A DNA stretch of 64,000 nucleotides from an uncultured Bacilli bacterium. Lineage in GTDB: Bacteria; Bacillota_I; Bacilli_A; RFN20; CAG-631. The translations under genes were made by a program, and so were the position numbers. The notes beneath the pieces were generated by a model. It ran no database searches, was not told where the DNA came from, and saw nothing but the letters and a program-made list of their open reading frames with translations. This document shows, piece by piece, positions 33,447 to 42,030 of the stretch. The DNA lies in NCBI GenBank assembly GCA_947627355.1, contig CANQVX010000002.1, forward strand, positions 1 through 64,000, given 5' to 3'. Within the stretch, counting starts at the first letter, position 1, and each line of letters opens with the position of its first letter.

Positions 33447-36400
33447 ATGCAATTTAAAGCTGGTATTGATATAGGCTCAACCACAATTAAAATGGTCGTT
33501 TTAGACGACAAAAATAAAACTATTTTTAGTTGTTATGAACGTCATTTTGCTCATATTCAAGATACCCTAATTGCCATCATTAAAAAAGCAAACGAAGTTG
33601 TTTTAGACAATCCTTTAACTATTAAAATTACAGGTTCAGGCTCACTTAATTTTAGTAAAGCCTTAAATATCGAATTTATTCAAGAAGTTGTAGCAGTAGC
33701 TACAGCCTTAAAATCTATTGCTCCTCAAGTTGATGTTGCAATCGAACTTGGTGGAGAAGATGCAAAAATCATTTATTTTACCGGTGGTTTAGAAGAAAGA
33801 ATGAATGGTGTTTGTGCCGGTGGAACCGGTTCTTTTATCGATCAAATGGCCGCTTTATTACAAACTGATGCTGAAGGTTTAAATAAAGAAGCTAAGAATT
33901 ATAAAGAAATCTATCCAATTGCTGCTAGATGTGGTGTTTTTGCTAAATCAGATATTCAACCATTGATTAATGAAGGTGCTACTAAAGCAGATTTAGCGAT
34001 ATCTATCTTCCAAGCGGTTGTTAATCAAACTATTTCAGGACTTGCATGTGGTAAACCTATTAGAGGTTGTGTTGCCTTTTTAGGTGGTCCACTTCATTTC
34101 TTATCGGAACTTAAAGAATGTTTTATAAGAACTTTGAAGTTAACTAGCGAAAATGTGGTGGCTCCTAGTAATGGTCACTTACTAGCTGCTATTGGTGCTG
34201 CTTTAGAAAGCGAAAAAGAACAACCAATATTTTTAAAAGATTTAATTAAGAAACTAGAAAATGGTGTTTCAATGGAATATGAACTAAAAAGACTTGAACC
34301 ATTATTTGCATCTAGACAAGAATATCTTGAATTCAATAAAAGACATGAAAAAGCAATGATAAATAAAGTATCACTTAACACTTATCGTGGTAATTGTTTT
34401 TTAGGTATTGATGCTGGTTCAACAACGACTAAATTGGTTCTTATTGGTGAAAAAGGTGAACTTTTATATTCTTTCTATTCATCTAACCAAGGAAATCCTA
34501 TAAATACCGCAATTGTAGGAATTAGAAAACTTGCTCAAATCATACCAGATACTGCTAAGATTGTAAGATCATGTTCAACCGGTTATGGTGAATCTTTATT
34601 TAAAGCCGCATTCAATCTAGAAGAAGGCGAAGTTGAAACAATAGTTCATTGTAAAGCTGCACAATTCTTTAATCCAGATGTTGATTGTGTTTTAGATATT
34701 GGTGGTCAAGACATGAAATACATCAAACTTAAAAACGGTAATGTTGATAATGTCTTGTTAAATGAAGCTTGTTCATCTGGTTGTGGTTCGTTTATTGAAA
34801 ACTTTGCAGTTTCTTTAGGTTATAGTGTTCAAGACTTTGCTAAAGAAGCTTTATTTGCTGCTAATCCAATTGACTTAGGCACACGTTGTACAGTTTTCAT
34901 GAATTCTAATGTTAAACAAGCTCAAAAAGAAGGGGCATCAGTTGCTGATATTTCAGCTGGTCTTGCTTATTCTGTAATCAAAAATGCTTTATATAAAGTT
35001 ATCAAGTTATCTAATGTTGCTGATTTAGGTAAAAATATAGTTGTTCAAGGTGGAACATTCTTAAACAAAGCTGTGTTAAGAGCCTTTGAAAAGATTGCTG
35101 GAGTAGAAGTTATAAATCCAAATATTTCCGGCCTAATGGGAGCTTTTGGGGCTGCTTTGCATGCTCGTGAAACTTATACTGGACAAACTCCAGCAGCCTT
35201 ATCTTTAAAAGAAATGATAAACTTAACATATAAGACAACAGCTACTAGATGTCAAGGTTGTTCTAACCATTGTATGCTTACTATTAATATCTTTTCAGGT
35301 GGTAGAAGACATATCACTGGTAATCGTTGTGAAAAAGGATTGAATAGTGATGCTAAAGCCACTAGTGCATTTAACATGGTTAAGTTTAAAAGAGACTTAA
35401 TGGATAGTTATAAACCATTATCAAAAGAAGAAGCAACTAGAGGTACAATTGGTATTCCTAGAGTTTTAAATATCTATGAAAATTATCCTTTCTGGCTAAC
35501 GTTTTTCAAGGAACTTGGCTTTAGAGTTGAATTATCTAGTTATTCTTCTAGAAAGATTTATGAACTAGGTATGGATTCAATTCCTAGTGAATCTGAATGT
35601 TACCCAGCAAAACTTGCTCATGGCCATGTTCAATGGTTAGTAAATCAAGGTGTTAAGACTATTTTCCACCCTTGTGTTTTCTTTGAACATCAAGAAACCA
35701 AGAAGGCTCAAAACCATTACAATTGTCCAATAGTTATATCTTATCCTGAAAACCTTAAAAATAATGTTGAAGCTATTACCAATAACGAAGTTCATTATGT
35801 TCGTCCATTTATAGCATTTACTAATGAAAAAGTTGCTACTAATAGATTGATAGATGTATGTAAAAAAGAATGGAATATCAAAGCTGGCGAAGTTAAAAAG
35901 GCTGCTCATATAGCTTGGTTAGAACAAGAAAAAAATAAACAAATTATAAAAGAACAAGGCAGAAAAATTATCGATTCTCTCGAAGAAAATAATCAAGTTG
36001 GTATTGTTCTTGCTGGTCGACCATATCATATTGATCCAGAAATCAATCATGGTATTCCTGAAATGATAGCATCATTTAATTATCCAGTTCTTACTGAAGA
36101 TAGTATTCCTGATGACTTTGAAGCAACAAGACCTATCAGAGTTAATGACCAATGGGTATATCATTCAAGATTATATAAGGCTGCTGAATATGTTAAAAAT
36201 AATCCTCGTCTAGAATTAGTTCAACTTAATTCATTTGGTTGTGGATTAGATGCTATTACCACTGACCAAGTAAATGAAATTCTTGAACGTGGTAATAAGA
36301 TGTATACTGTACTTAAAATAGATGAAGTTAATAACCTAGGTGCTGCAAGAATTAGAATTCGTAGTTTATTTGCAGCTATCAAGAAAAGAAATAACAAAGA

Positions 36401-37670
36401 AAATAAAGTTACTGATATAACTTATAAACGTAGTTATTTTACTAAGAAAATGAAACAAGAAGGTTGGACAATACTTGCCCCACAAATGAGTCCTATTCAT
36501 TTTGATTTAGTATCACCAGTTTTTAAATATTATGGTTATCAATTAGAATTACTAGAAAACATGGATAGAAATGCTATTGATGCTGGCCTTAAGTTTGTTA
36601 ATAATGATGCTTGTTATCCATCAATTATTACAGTAGGTCAAATTATGGATGCTGTGTTATCTAAAAAATATGATACTAATAGACTTGCAATTGTTATGAC
36701 TCAAACTGGTGGTTGTTGTAGAGCTAGTAACTATGTTGGCTTTATTCGTAGAGCCTTAGATAAGGTTGGTTTATCTCATATACCAGTTATTTCATTAAAC
36801 TTAAATGGTATGGAAACTAATGAAGGATTCAAGATTACTATTCCATTTGCTGTTGATGTTGCTAGAGCTGTTGTTTATGGTGACTTATTCATGAGATGTT
36901 TATATCATGTAAGGCCTTATGAAAAAGAAGTTGGTAGCGCTAATAAACTACATAAAGAACTTAAAGAATTATGTGTTAAATCACTTACTCATCAAAAGAA
37001 GAGTTTGAGTTATAAAAAACTATGCAAAAAGATTGTAACTGAATTTGATAAGTTACCAATTAATGAAGATGTTGTTAAACCTCGTGTTGGTGTAGTTGGT
37101 GAAATTCTTGTTAAATATATGCCTCTTGCTAATAATAATGTTGTTAAATTATTAGAAAAAGAAGGGGCTGAAGTAGTTGTTCCTGATTTAATGGATTTTC
37201 TAAATTATAGTGTTTATAATCTTGAATACCGTCATAAGTATCTAGGTTCTAAATGGAAAAACGCAATGCTTGCAAGAATTGGTTTAAAACTAGTGTTTAA
37301 GATTAGAAAACCAGCTTTCAAAGCCCTAGAACGTAGTAAAAGATTTGAAACACCTTATCCGATTAAAAAAGTGGCAGAACTTGCAAAACCATATTTATCA
37401 ATTGGTAATCAATATGGTGAAGGATGGTTTTTAACCGGTGAAATGGTAGAATTATTACAAACTAATACTCCTAACATTATTTGTATTCAACCATTTGCAT
37501 GTTTACCTAACCATGTTGTTGGTAAGGGTGTCTTAAAGATTATAAGAAAAGATTTTCCAATGGCTAATATAGCAGCAATTGATTATGATCCAGGTGCTAG
37601 TGAAGTAAATCAATTAAACAGAATCAAATTAATGTTATCAGCTGCTAAAAGCAATTTAGAAAAGAAATAA
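33447..37670 (+). CDS. giant acyl-CoA dehydratase activase (2-hydroxyacyl-CoA dehydratase activator family)
   Basis: This 1407-residue protein has two BcrAD/BadFG-type ATPase modules (about 1-260 and 315-580), each with IGSTTxK and the GGxD/ED-type phosphate loops (AGIDIGSTTIKMVV; LGIDAGSTTTKLVL). A DUF2229 region (about 640-880) follows, then a HgdB-like (2-hydroxyglutaryl-CoA dehydratase component) domain to the end. Activases use ATP to push an electron into the iron-sulfur dehydratase. The Cys-rich stretches (for example CQGCSNHCML near residue 605) support a metal centre. No partner dehydratase gene is adjacent. Confidence 0.85.
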   Translation: MQFKAGIDIGSTTIKMVVLDDKNKTIFSCYERHFAHIQDTLIAIIKKANEVVLDNPLTIKITGSGSLNFSKALNIEFIQEVVAVATALKSIAPQVDVAIELGGEDAKIIYFTGGLEERMNGVCAGGTGSFIDQMAALLQTDAEGLNKEAKNYKEIYPIAARCGVFAKSDIQPLINEGATKADLAISIFQAVVNQTISGLACGKPIRGCVAFLGGPLHFLSELKECFIRTLKLTSENVVAPSNGHLLAAIGAALESEKEQPIFLKDLIKKLENGVSMEYELKRLEPLFASRQEYLEFNKRHEKAMINKVSLNTYRGNCFLGIDAGSTTTKLVLIGEKGELLYSFYSSNQGNPINTAIVGIRKLAQIIPDTAKIVRSCSTGYGESLFKAAFNLEEGEVETIVHCKAAQFFNPDVDCVLDIGGQDMKYIKLKNGNVDNVLLNEACSSGCGSFIENFAVSLGYSVQDFAKEALFAANPIDLGTRCTVFMNSNVKQAQKEGASVADISAGLAYSVIKNALYKVIKLSNVADLGKNIVVQGGTFLNKAVLRAFEKIAGVEVINPNISGLMGAFGAALHARETYTGQTPAALSLKEMINLTYKTTATRCQGCSNHCMLTINIFSGGRRHITGNRCEKGLNSDAKATSAFNMVKFKRDLMDSYKPLSKEEATRGTIGIPRVLNIYENYPFWLTFFKELGFRVELSSYSSRKIYELGMDSIPSESECYPAKLAHGHVQWLVNQGVKTIFHPCVFFEHQETKKAQNHYNCPIVISYPENLKNNVEAITNNEVHYVRPFIAFTNEKVATNRLIDVCKKEWNIKAGEVKKAAHIAWLEQEKNKQIIKEQGRKIIDSLEENNQVGIVLAGRPYHIDPEINHGIPEMIASFNYPVLTEDSIPDDFEATRPIRVNDQWVYHSRLYKAAEYVKNNPRLELVQLNSFGCGLDAITTDQVNEILERGNKMYTVLKIDEVNNLGAARIRIRSLFAAIKKRNNKENKVTDITYKRSYFTKKMKQEGWTILAPQMSPIHFDLVSPVFKYYGYQLELLENMDRNAIDAGLKFVNNDACYPSIITVGQIMDAVLSKKYDTNRLAIVMTQTGGCCRASNYVGFIRRALDKVGLSHIPVISLNLNGMETNEGFKITIPFAVDVARAVVYGDLFMRCLYHVRPYEKEVGSANKLHKELKELCVKSLTHQKKSLSYKKLCKKIVTEFDKLPINEDVVKPRVGVVGEILVKYMPLANNNVVKLLEKEGAEVVVPDLMDFLNYSVYNLEYRHKYLGSKWKNAMLARIGLKLVFKIRKPAFKALERSKRFETPYPIKKVAELAKPYLSIGNQYGEGWFLTGEMVELLQTNTPNIICIQPFACLPNHVVGKGVLKIIRKDFPMANIAAIDYDPGASEVNQLNRIKLMLSAAKSNLEKK

Positions 37671-37678
37671 ATATTATT

Positions 37679-37720
37679 AAAAGCAAATCAATTATTAATA
37701 TATGTTGGTTTGCTTTTTTT
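37679..37720 (+). terminator. terminator of the activase gene
   Basis: AAAGCAAATCAA (from about 37680) pairs with TTGGTTTGCTTTT, followed by T7. Confidence 0.75.
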
Positions 37721-37754
37721 AAGTGTTGTATAATATATGTGAGAAGGGGTATAT

Positions 37755-38165
37755 ATGGATAACAAAATAGTAGAAACTTATAAAAGCATAGTAATCTATG
37801 GTATTCTTTATCTTGCTGGGATTGTTTTTATGTTTGGCATAATATTAGCAACCAATGAAGGAAAAATAGATATATTTGAATGTGTTTTATTTCCTATTTT
37901 ATTCTTGTATGGATTGTTTATTTTTATCTATTTTTTAATCTATAGGTTTGAAGTAGATGATGATACTATAAGACTTAGAACTTTGTTTAGAAAAAAAGAA
38001 ATAAACATTTATGAAATAAATTATTATTCAGTTAAATTGTTTTCTAACAGAAGGATTTATGTGTTTAAATTATATGAAAATAATAAAAAGACAACTATAT
38101 GTACTAGATATAAAGACGAATTTGAAGCAATATTACAAAAACACGGAGTAGAGAGAACATTGTAA
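37755..38165 (+). CDS. small membrane protein with a PH-like domain, unknown function
   Basis: This 136-residue protein has two hydrophobic helices (about 12-33 and 42-62). The remainder forms a strand-rich segment ending in a helix (YRFEVDDDTIRLRTLF ... RYKDEFEAILQKHG), which resembles membrane-bound PH-like domains. No family is certain. Ribosome binding site AGAAGGGG precedes the ATG. Another membrane protein gene follows about 45 bases downstream in the same direction. Confidence 0.65.
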   Translation: MDNKIVETYKSIVIYGILYLAGIVFMFGIILATNEGKIDIFECVLFPILFLYGLFIFIYFLIYRFEVDDDTIRLRTLFRKKEINIYEINYYSVKLFSNRRIYVFKLYENNKKTTICTRYKDEFEAILQKHGVERTL

Positions 38166-38210
38166 TTACAAAATATTACGATTCTATCGACAAAAAGGAG
38201 ATAATTTAAT

Positions 38211-38903
38211 ATGGAAGCAAACACCAAAAATTATAAAACTATAGGCGAAATATTCTTCTTTCTTTCTTCGATTTCACTAATTATTGGTATAGCAATAGCG
38301 TGCAAGGTTGGAGATATTAATTTTTTTGGTAGAGGTGCAATTTTTAGATATTCCTGGATTATTCTTCTTTTTATTCCAATACCAACCATATTGTTTATTA
38401 TTGGAATGAAACAAAAGAAAACAAAGGAAAAACATTATAAATTAAATTGTGTTTTTGGAATTATATTTATTATATTTCATGTTGTGTATGGTATCAGTGG
38501 TTTTATAGATCATAACAATTTTAATCCTCAAAAATTACAAACAATTGAAAACAAAATAAATATTGAACTTCCTAATAGTATAGAAATATACACCCAAAAG
38601 GCAATTAATTATGATGTAAGTTATGTAAAAATTACCGATAAAAGCGAAAAAAAAGAATTTGAAAAATCAATAAAAACAAATCAGTTATGGCAACCAAAAT
38701 TAGATGGAGTAATTAAGTTATTATTTCCAGATGATATTCAATCAAATTTATCTACATGTGATGCTTTTGTATTTTATAATTTAAGTAAAAGCGAATACAA
38801 TAAATGTCCGACCGAAGGAAACAATGATTGTGTAGTCCTTGCTTATGATTATGATATAAGTAGATTAATAGCAATAGATAATTTTAAAATTAATTTGACA
38901 TAA
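38211..38903 (+). CDS. predicted membrane protein of unknown function
   Basis: This 230-residue protein has three hydrophobic segments in the first half (about 12-32, 46-66 and 82-100). The soluble C-terminal half is rich in Lys and Asp and has no recognised motif. It follows AAAAAGGAG and ends at a bidirectional terminator shared with the pyrophosphatase gene. It is probably linked to the preceding small membrane gene, but no role can be inferred. Confidence 0.6.
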   Translation: MEANTKNYKTIGEIFFFLSSISLIIGIAIACKVGDINFFGRGAIFRYSWIILLFIPIPTILFIIGMKQKKTKEKHYKLNCVFGIIFIIFHVVYGISGFIDHNNFNPQKLQTIENKINIELPNSIEIYTQKAINYDVSYVKITDKSEKKEFEKSIKTNQLWQPKLDGVIKLLFPDDIQSNLSTCDAFVFYNLSKSEYNKCPTEGNNDCVVLAYDYDISRLIAIDNFKINLT

Positions 38904-38904
38904 A

Positions 38905-38928
38905 AAAAGAGAACCTCGGTTCTCTTTT
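38905..38928. terminator. bidirectional terminator between convergent genes
   Basis: An 11-bp perfect stem AAAAGAGAACC (38905-38915) / GGTTCTCTTTT (38918-38928), with A and T runs on the two sides, separates convergent genes ending at 38903 and 38932. Confidence 0.88.
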
Positions 38929-38931
38929 AAA

Positions 38932-39462
38932 CTATTTAGTAAACTTTTTGTCGAACAAATCGATAGATTTTTGAATAATTTGTTTTGCTTTGTCAGGTCC
39001 TAAGACTTGAGTTACCACCGTTTCTTTTCCTTCTAGTTGTTTATAGACTTTAAAGAAATGCATGATTTCTTTTAGGATATGAGGTGGTAGTTCTTTGATA
39101 TCCTTGTAGATATTTAACGATGGATCATCTTTGCAAATTGCAATAATTTTTTCGTCTTCTTTTTCTGAATCAATCATTTTAACTACGCCAATTGGATAAC
39201 AATTAACAAGACACATTGAAACAATAGGTTCTTGGCACATAACAAGAACATCTAATGGATCATCATCTAAAGCATAAGTGTGAGGGATAAAGCCATAGTT
39301 TTGAGGATAATGGGTAGAAGTATATAAGACTCTATCAAGTCTTAGTTTTCCGGTTTCTTTATCTAGTTCATATTTCATCTTTGATCCTTTTGGTATTTCA
39401 ATGCAGCTAACGAAGTTATCAGGTGTGATTAATTCTTTTTTAATGTCTTTCCAAATGTTCAT
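38932..39462 (-). CDS. ppa: family I inorganic pyrophosphatase
   Basis: It hydrolyses pyrophosphate to phosphate and pulls biosynthetic reactions forward. This 176-residue protein has the family signature DDDPLDVLVM (catalytic Asp cluster, here L-D-D-D-P-L-D), the substrate-binding KMKYELDK and YPQNYGFIPHTY. The size fits the bacterial type I enzyme. It is the first recognisable gene of a minus-strand group with a sugar-kinase-like gene just upstream (16-base gap). Confidence 0.95.
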   Translation of the reverse strand: MNIWKDIKKELITPDNFVSCIEIPKGSKMKYELDKETGKLRLDRVLYTSTHYPQNYGFIPHTYALDDDPLDVLVMCQEPIVSMCLVNCYPIGVVKMIDSEKEDEKIIAICKDDPSLNIYKDIKELPPHILKEIMHFFKVYKQLEGKETVVTQVLGPDKAKQIIQKSIDLFDKKFTK

Positions 39463-39478
39463 AGTTATTCCCCCTTGA

Positions 39479-40600
39479 TTAGTTTAAATTTGCTATGATT
39501 TGTTTTATTAGTTTTTCTAGTTCATCTTTTTGAGCTAGTACTTCTTTTACTAGTTTGAATTGAGTTCTACATCTAATTAAATTATGGTCTTCATAATCTA
39601 TTTTAAAATAATTATCACCATCTAGATAATCACTTAAAAATCTAAGTCCACATTCAAAGGTCATAATGATAATACTGTCGATTAAATGGTCTATTTCTGT
39701 TTCTGTGATGCTATCTTTTACTGATTCTAGATAGCCTTGACTAAAGGCTATAAAGGTTGGTTTTGAAAAATGTACTTGTGAGACATCTTTTTCATCTTCT
39801 TCTTTAGTGTTACATGATGATCTAATAGCATCACCATAGTCAAATAAGATTGAACCTGGCATAACGGTGTCTAAATCAACCATACATAGACTTTCTTTAG
39901 TCTTATAATCAAACATGATGTTGTTTAGTTTAGTATCATTGTGGGTTACTTTGATAGGGATCTTTTTGCTTTCTATTAGGTCCATGATAATGTTAGTGTA
40001 GTCTTTCATAGAAAGAGCAAAGTTTATTTCATCTAAACAATTCTTTTTACGATTACAACTATCTTTATTTAGGATGTCTAGAAATGTTTGATATCTTTTA
40101 GGTGTGTTATGGAAATCTTTGATGGTTTCATGTAATAATGTGGCATCAAAATCAGTTAACATGTTTTGAAAATTCCCAATTGCTTTACCAGCATTATAGA
40201 TAATCTTAACATTACTACTTTTTTGATAAGTCTTAGCATTTTCAATATAGTTATACATGCGATAGAAGTGGTTAGTGCTAGATATCATATAAGCCTTATC
40301 GTCAATAGTTCTTATAACTCTTAAAGCTAGGTTTTCTTTATTGGTAACATCCATAGTCTTAATCTTGTTATTTAAAAACATTGTGATTCTTTCAATGTTT
40401 TCCATTAGTTCAAATGGTTGTTTAAAGACATTGGTGTTTATTTCTTGTAAGAAATATCTTTTAACAGTAGCACCTAAATCAAAATAAAGAATATAGGAAC
40501 TATTGATATGACCAATCTTTATTTGTTTGATACTAACAAAATTGTTACTATCTAAGTTATATTTATCAAAGATTTCAGTTAATTCACGTTTTTTAATCAT
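39479..40600 (-). CDS. APH-fold sugar kinase, N-acetylhexosamine 1-kinase-like
   Basis: This 373-residue protein has the aminoglycoside-phosphotransferase fold with Brenner motif VTHNDTKLNNIMFD (catalytic Asp, metal Asn) and the metal-binding LCMVDLDTVMPGSILFDYGD. This exact combination (HNDTK and DLDTVMPG) resembles NahK/LnpB-type N-acetylhexosamine kinases rather than antibiotic kinases. It would phosphorylate a GlcNAc- or GalNAc-type sugar at C1. It is followed by ppa in the same direction, which would drain the pyrophosphate of later nucleotidyl transfer. Confidence 0.8.
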   Translation of the reverse strand: MIKKRELTEIFDKYNLDSNNFVSIKQIKIGHINSSYILYFDLGATVKRYFLQEINTNVFKQPFELMENIERITMFLNNKIKTMDVTNKENLALRVIRTIDDKAYMISSTNHFYRMYNYIENAKTYQKSSNVKIIYNAGKAIGNFQNMLTDFDATLLHETIKDFHNTPKRYQTFLDILNKDSCNRKKNCLDEINFALSMKDYTNIIMDLIESKKIPIKVTHNDTKLNNIMFDYKTKESLCMVDLDTVMPGSILFDYGDAIRSSCNTKEEDEKDVSQVHFSKPTFIAFSQGYLESVKDSITETEIDHLIDSIIIMTFECGLRFLSDYLDGDNYFKIDYEDHNLIRCRTQFKLVKEVLAQKDELEKLIKQIIANLN

Positions 40601-40641
40601 TGTATACCTCCAGAAAAGTCTTACAAAAATAATATATGCGG

Positions 40642-41559
40642 TTAGTTATCAAAATGTAATAAGTCATTGCTAAACATGATATGTTTATCAAGATCTTGAT
40701 ATGCTAATTTGCTAAATTTTCTAAGTTTAGGATAACCTGATATTTCAAATAAGCCTCGAGGGCCATATAAATCCTTGTTGTTAACTTTATTACTACTAGC
40801 CACATAAACGCTTGAAAGAGATGCTTTGTTAGCATTATGAGTAAAGATTTTCAAAAATAAGTTACCTAGTTTGGAAAACCATCTAGAAACTCCACCTTTA
40901 TTAGGATCTAGTAAGTTGGTTGAACTAATACCAGGATGACTTGCAACTACTTTTAGGTTATCTATTTCTTTATTTGCTAGATATATCATATATCTAGATA
41001 TGGCTAGTTTTGAATTGGCATAGATTTTCATGGTCTTATAATTATTCTTTAAAAAGAAATCATTATAATCAATCTTAGCCCATTTACTAGCAATAGAAGT
41101 AGTAAACACTATTCTAGATTCTTTATCTTTATTTCTATAAGGGAGTATCTTGTTAGTTAGATAATAAGCTCCTAGATAATTAGTAGTCATAACAAGTTCA
41201 TAACCATCATTAGTATAGGTTTGTTTTAGATGATAAACACCAGCATTGTTAATAAGAACATCAAAACTTTGATATTTGCTAACATATTCATTTATAAAGT
41301 TATCAATGCTAGATAACGATGAAACATCTAATAATAGGATATCTAAACAAGCATTAGGTAAGATTTCTAATATTTTGTTTTTAGCATCTAGGGCTTTATT
41401 TAAATTTCTACAAGCCATGATAATAGTGGCATTTTTATAAGCTAGATTTAAACAAGTATAAAAGCCGATTCCTGAATTACAACCAGTAATAATAATCTTT
41501 TTACCGGTCAAATCTGGAATATTTTTATCTAACCATTTCTTATATTTTAGCTTTATCAT
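40642..41559 (-). CDS. short-chain dehydrogenase/reductase (SDR) family protein
   Basis: The classic SDR signatures are seen in order: the dinucleotide site TGCNSGIGFYT near residue 25, NNAGVYH near 108, the catalytic Ser in VFTTSIASKW and the YANSK Tyr-Lys pair near 180. The 305-residue length resembles retinol-dehydrogenase-like members. The substrate is unknown. It stands alone on the minus strand, downstream of the two small-RNA copies at 41.7-42.0 kb. Confidence 0.9.
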   Translation of the reverse strand: MIKLKYKKWLDKNIPDLTGKKIIITGCNSGIGFYTCLNLAYKNATIIMACRNLNKALDAKNKILEILPNACLDILLLDVSSLSSIDNFINEYVSKYQSFDVLINNAGVYHLKQTYTNDGYELVMTTNYLGAYYLTNKILPYRNKDKESRIVFTTSIASKWAKIDYNDFFLKNNYKTMKIYANSKLAISRYMIYLANKEIDNLKVVASHPGISSTNLLDPNKGGVSRWFSKLGNLFLKIFTHNANKASLSSVYVASSNKVNNKDLYGPRGLFEISGYPKLRKFSKLAYQDLDKHIMFSNDLLHFDN

Positions 41560-41680
41560 TTAGATTTCTCCTATGCTTATCAATATTATAAATAAAAAAA
41601 GCATAAATTTCATTAAATATTTATATTAATGGTTAAGATAAAATTTGATTGATTAAGTTTGAAATTCATAATTTTAGGCG

Positions 41681-41785
41681 TAAAAAAACCGAGATAATCA
41701 ACCTCGATTTTTTTATAATTCCGAAAAAATAAGGTTCTATCGTAATAGACCCTATGCAAAAACGCCGAAGCATTTTTTTCTGCTA
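41681..41785 (-). ncRNA. tandem small structured RNA, copy A
   Basis: A self-contained unit: promoter TTGACA (41814-41819) with TAATCT (41791-41796) at 17-base spacing, then about 105 nt ending in a terminator hairpin (ACCGAG/CTCGAT, complemented) with T7. Two internal hairpins end in UUCG (about 41757-41778) and UACG (about 41731-41753) tetraloops. The unit is repeated as copy B, 210 bases away. No coding frame with a ribosome binding site is seen in it. Confidence 0.75.
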
Positions 41786-41790
41786 AGTTT

Positions 41791-41819
41791 AGATTATCAC
41801 AAGAAATTGCGCGTGTCAA
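41791..41819 (-). promoter_or_regulatory. promoter of small RNA copy A
   Basis: TTGACA at 41819-41814 and TAATCT at 41796-41791 on the minus strand, 17 bases apart. The spacer ends TTTCTTGTGA, identical to the other copy. Confidence 0.75.
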
Positions 41820-41891
41820 ATTATTTTTTTTAAATTTTTATTGAGTAACGTGATAAAATTAATAAAACAAAGAAAAAAATAATTTTAGGCG

Positions 41892-41995
41892 TAAAAAAAC
41901 CGAGACGCGCGACCTCGATTTTTTAATAATTCTTAAAAACTAGAACTCTATCGTAATAGATTCCTCACAAAAACGCCGAAGCATTTTTTCCTCTA
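41892..41995 (-). ncRNA. tandem small structured RNA, copy B
   Basis: Second copy of the RNA unit. The TTCG-capped hairpin (41968-41988) and the TCTAT-TACG-ATAGA hairpin (about 41943-41963) are kept, while the flanking bases of the second hairpin change on both arms in a pairing-preserving way (copy A AGG/CCT, copy B GAA/TTC). A terminator with the same AAAAAACCGAG arm closes it. It starts directly behind the stop of the Abi_2 gene. Confidence 0.75.
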
Positions 41996-42000
41996 AAATT

Positions 42001-42029
42001 AGAATATCACAAGAAAGTGCTTGTGTCAA
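42001..42029 (-). promoter_or_regulatory. promoter of small RNA copy B, abutting the Abi_2 stop codon
   Basis: TTGACA at 42029-42024 and TATTCT at 42006-42001, spacing 17. The -35 box starts one base after the Abi_2 TAA (42031-42033). Confidence 0.75.
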
Positions 42030-42030
42030 T

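Noticed and set aside
39479-40600. aminoglycoside resistance kinase
   Set aside because: The APH fold is shared, but the HNDTK and DLDTVMPG motifs fit sugar 1-kinases better.
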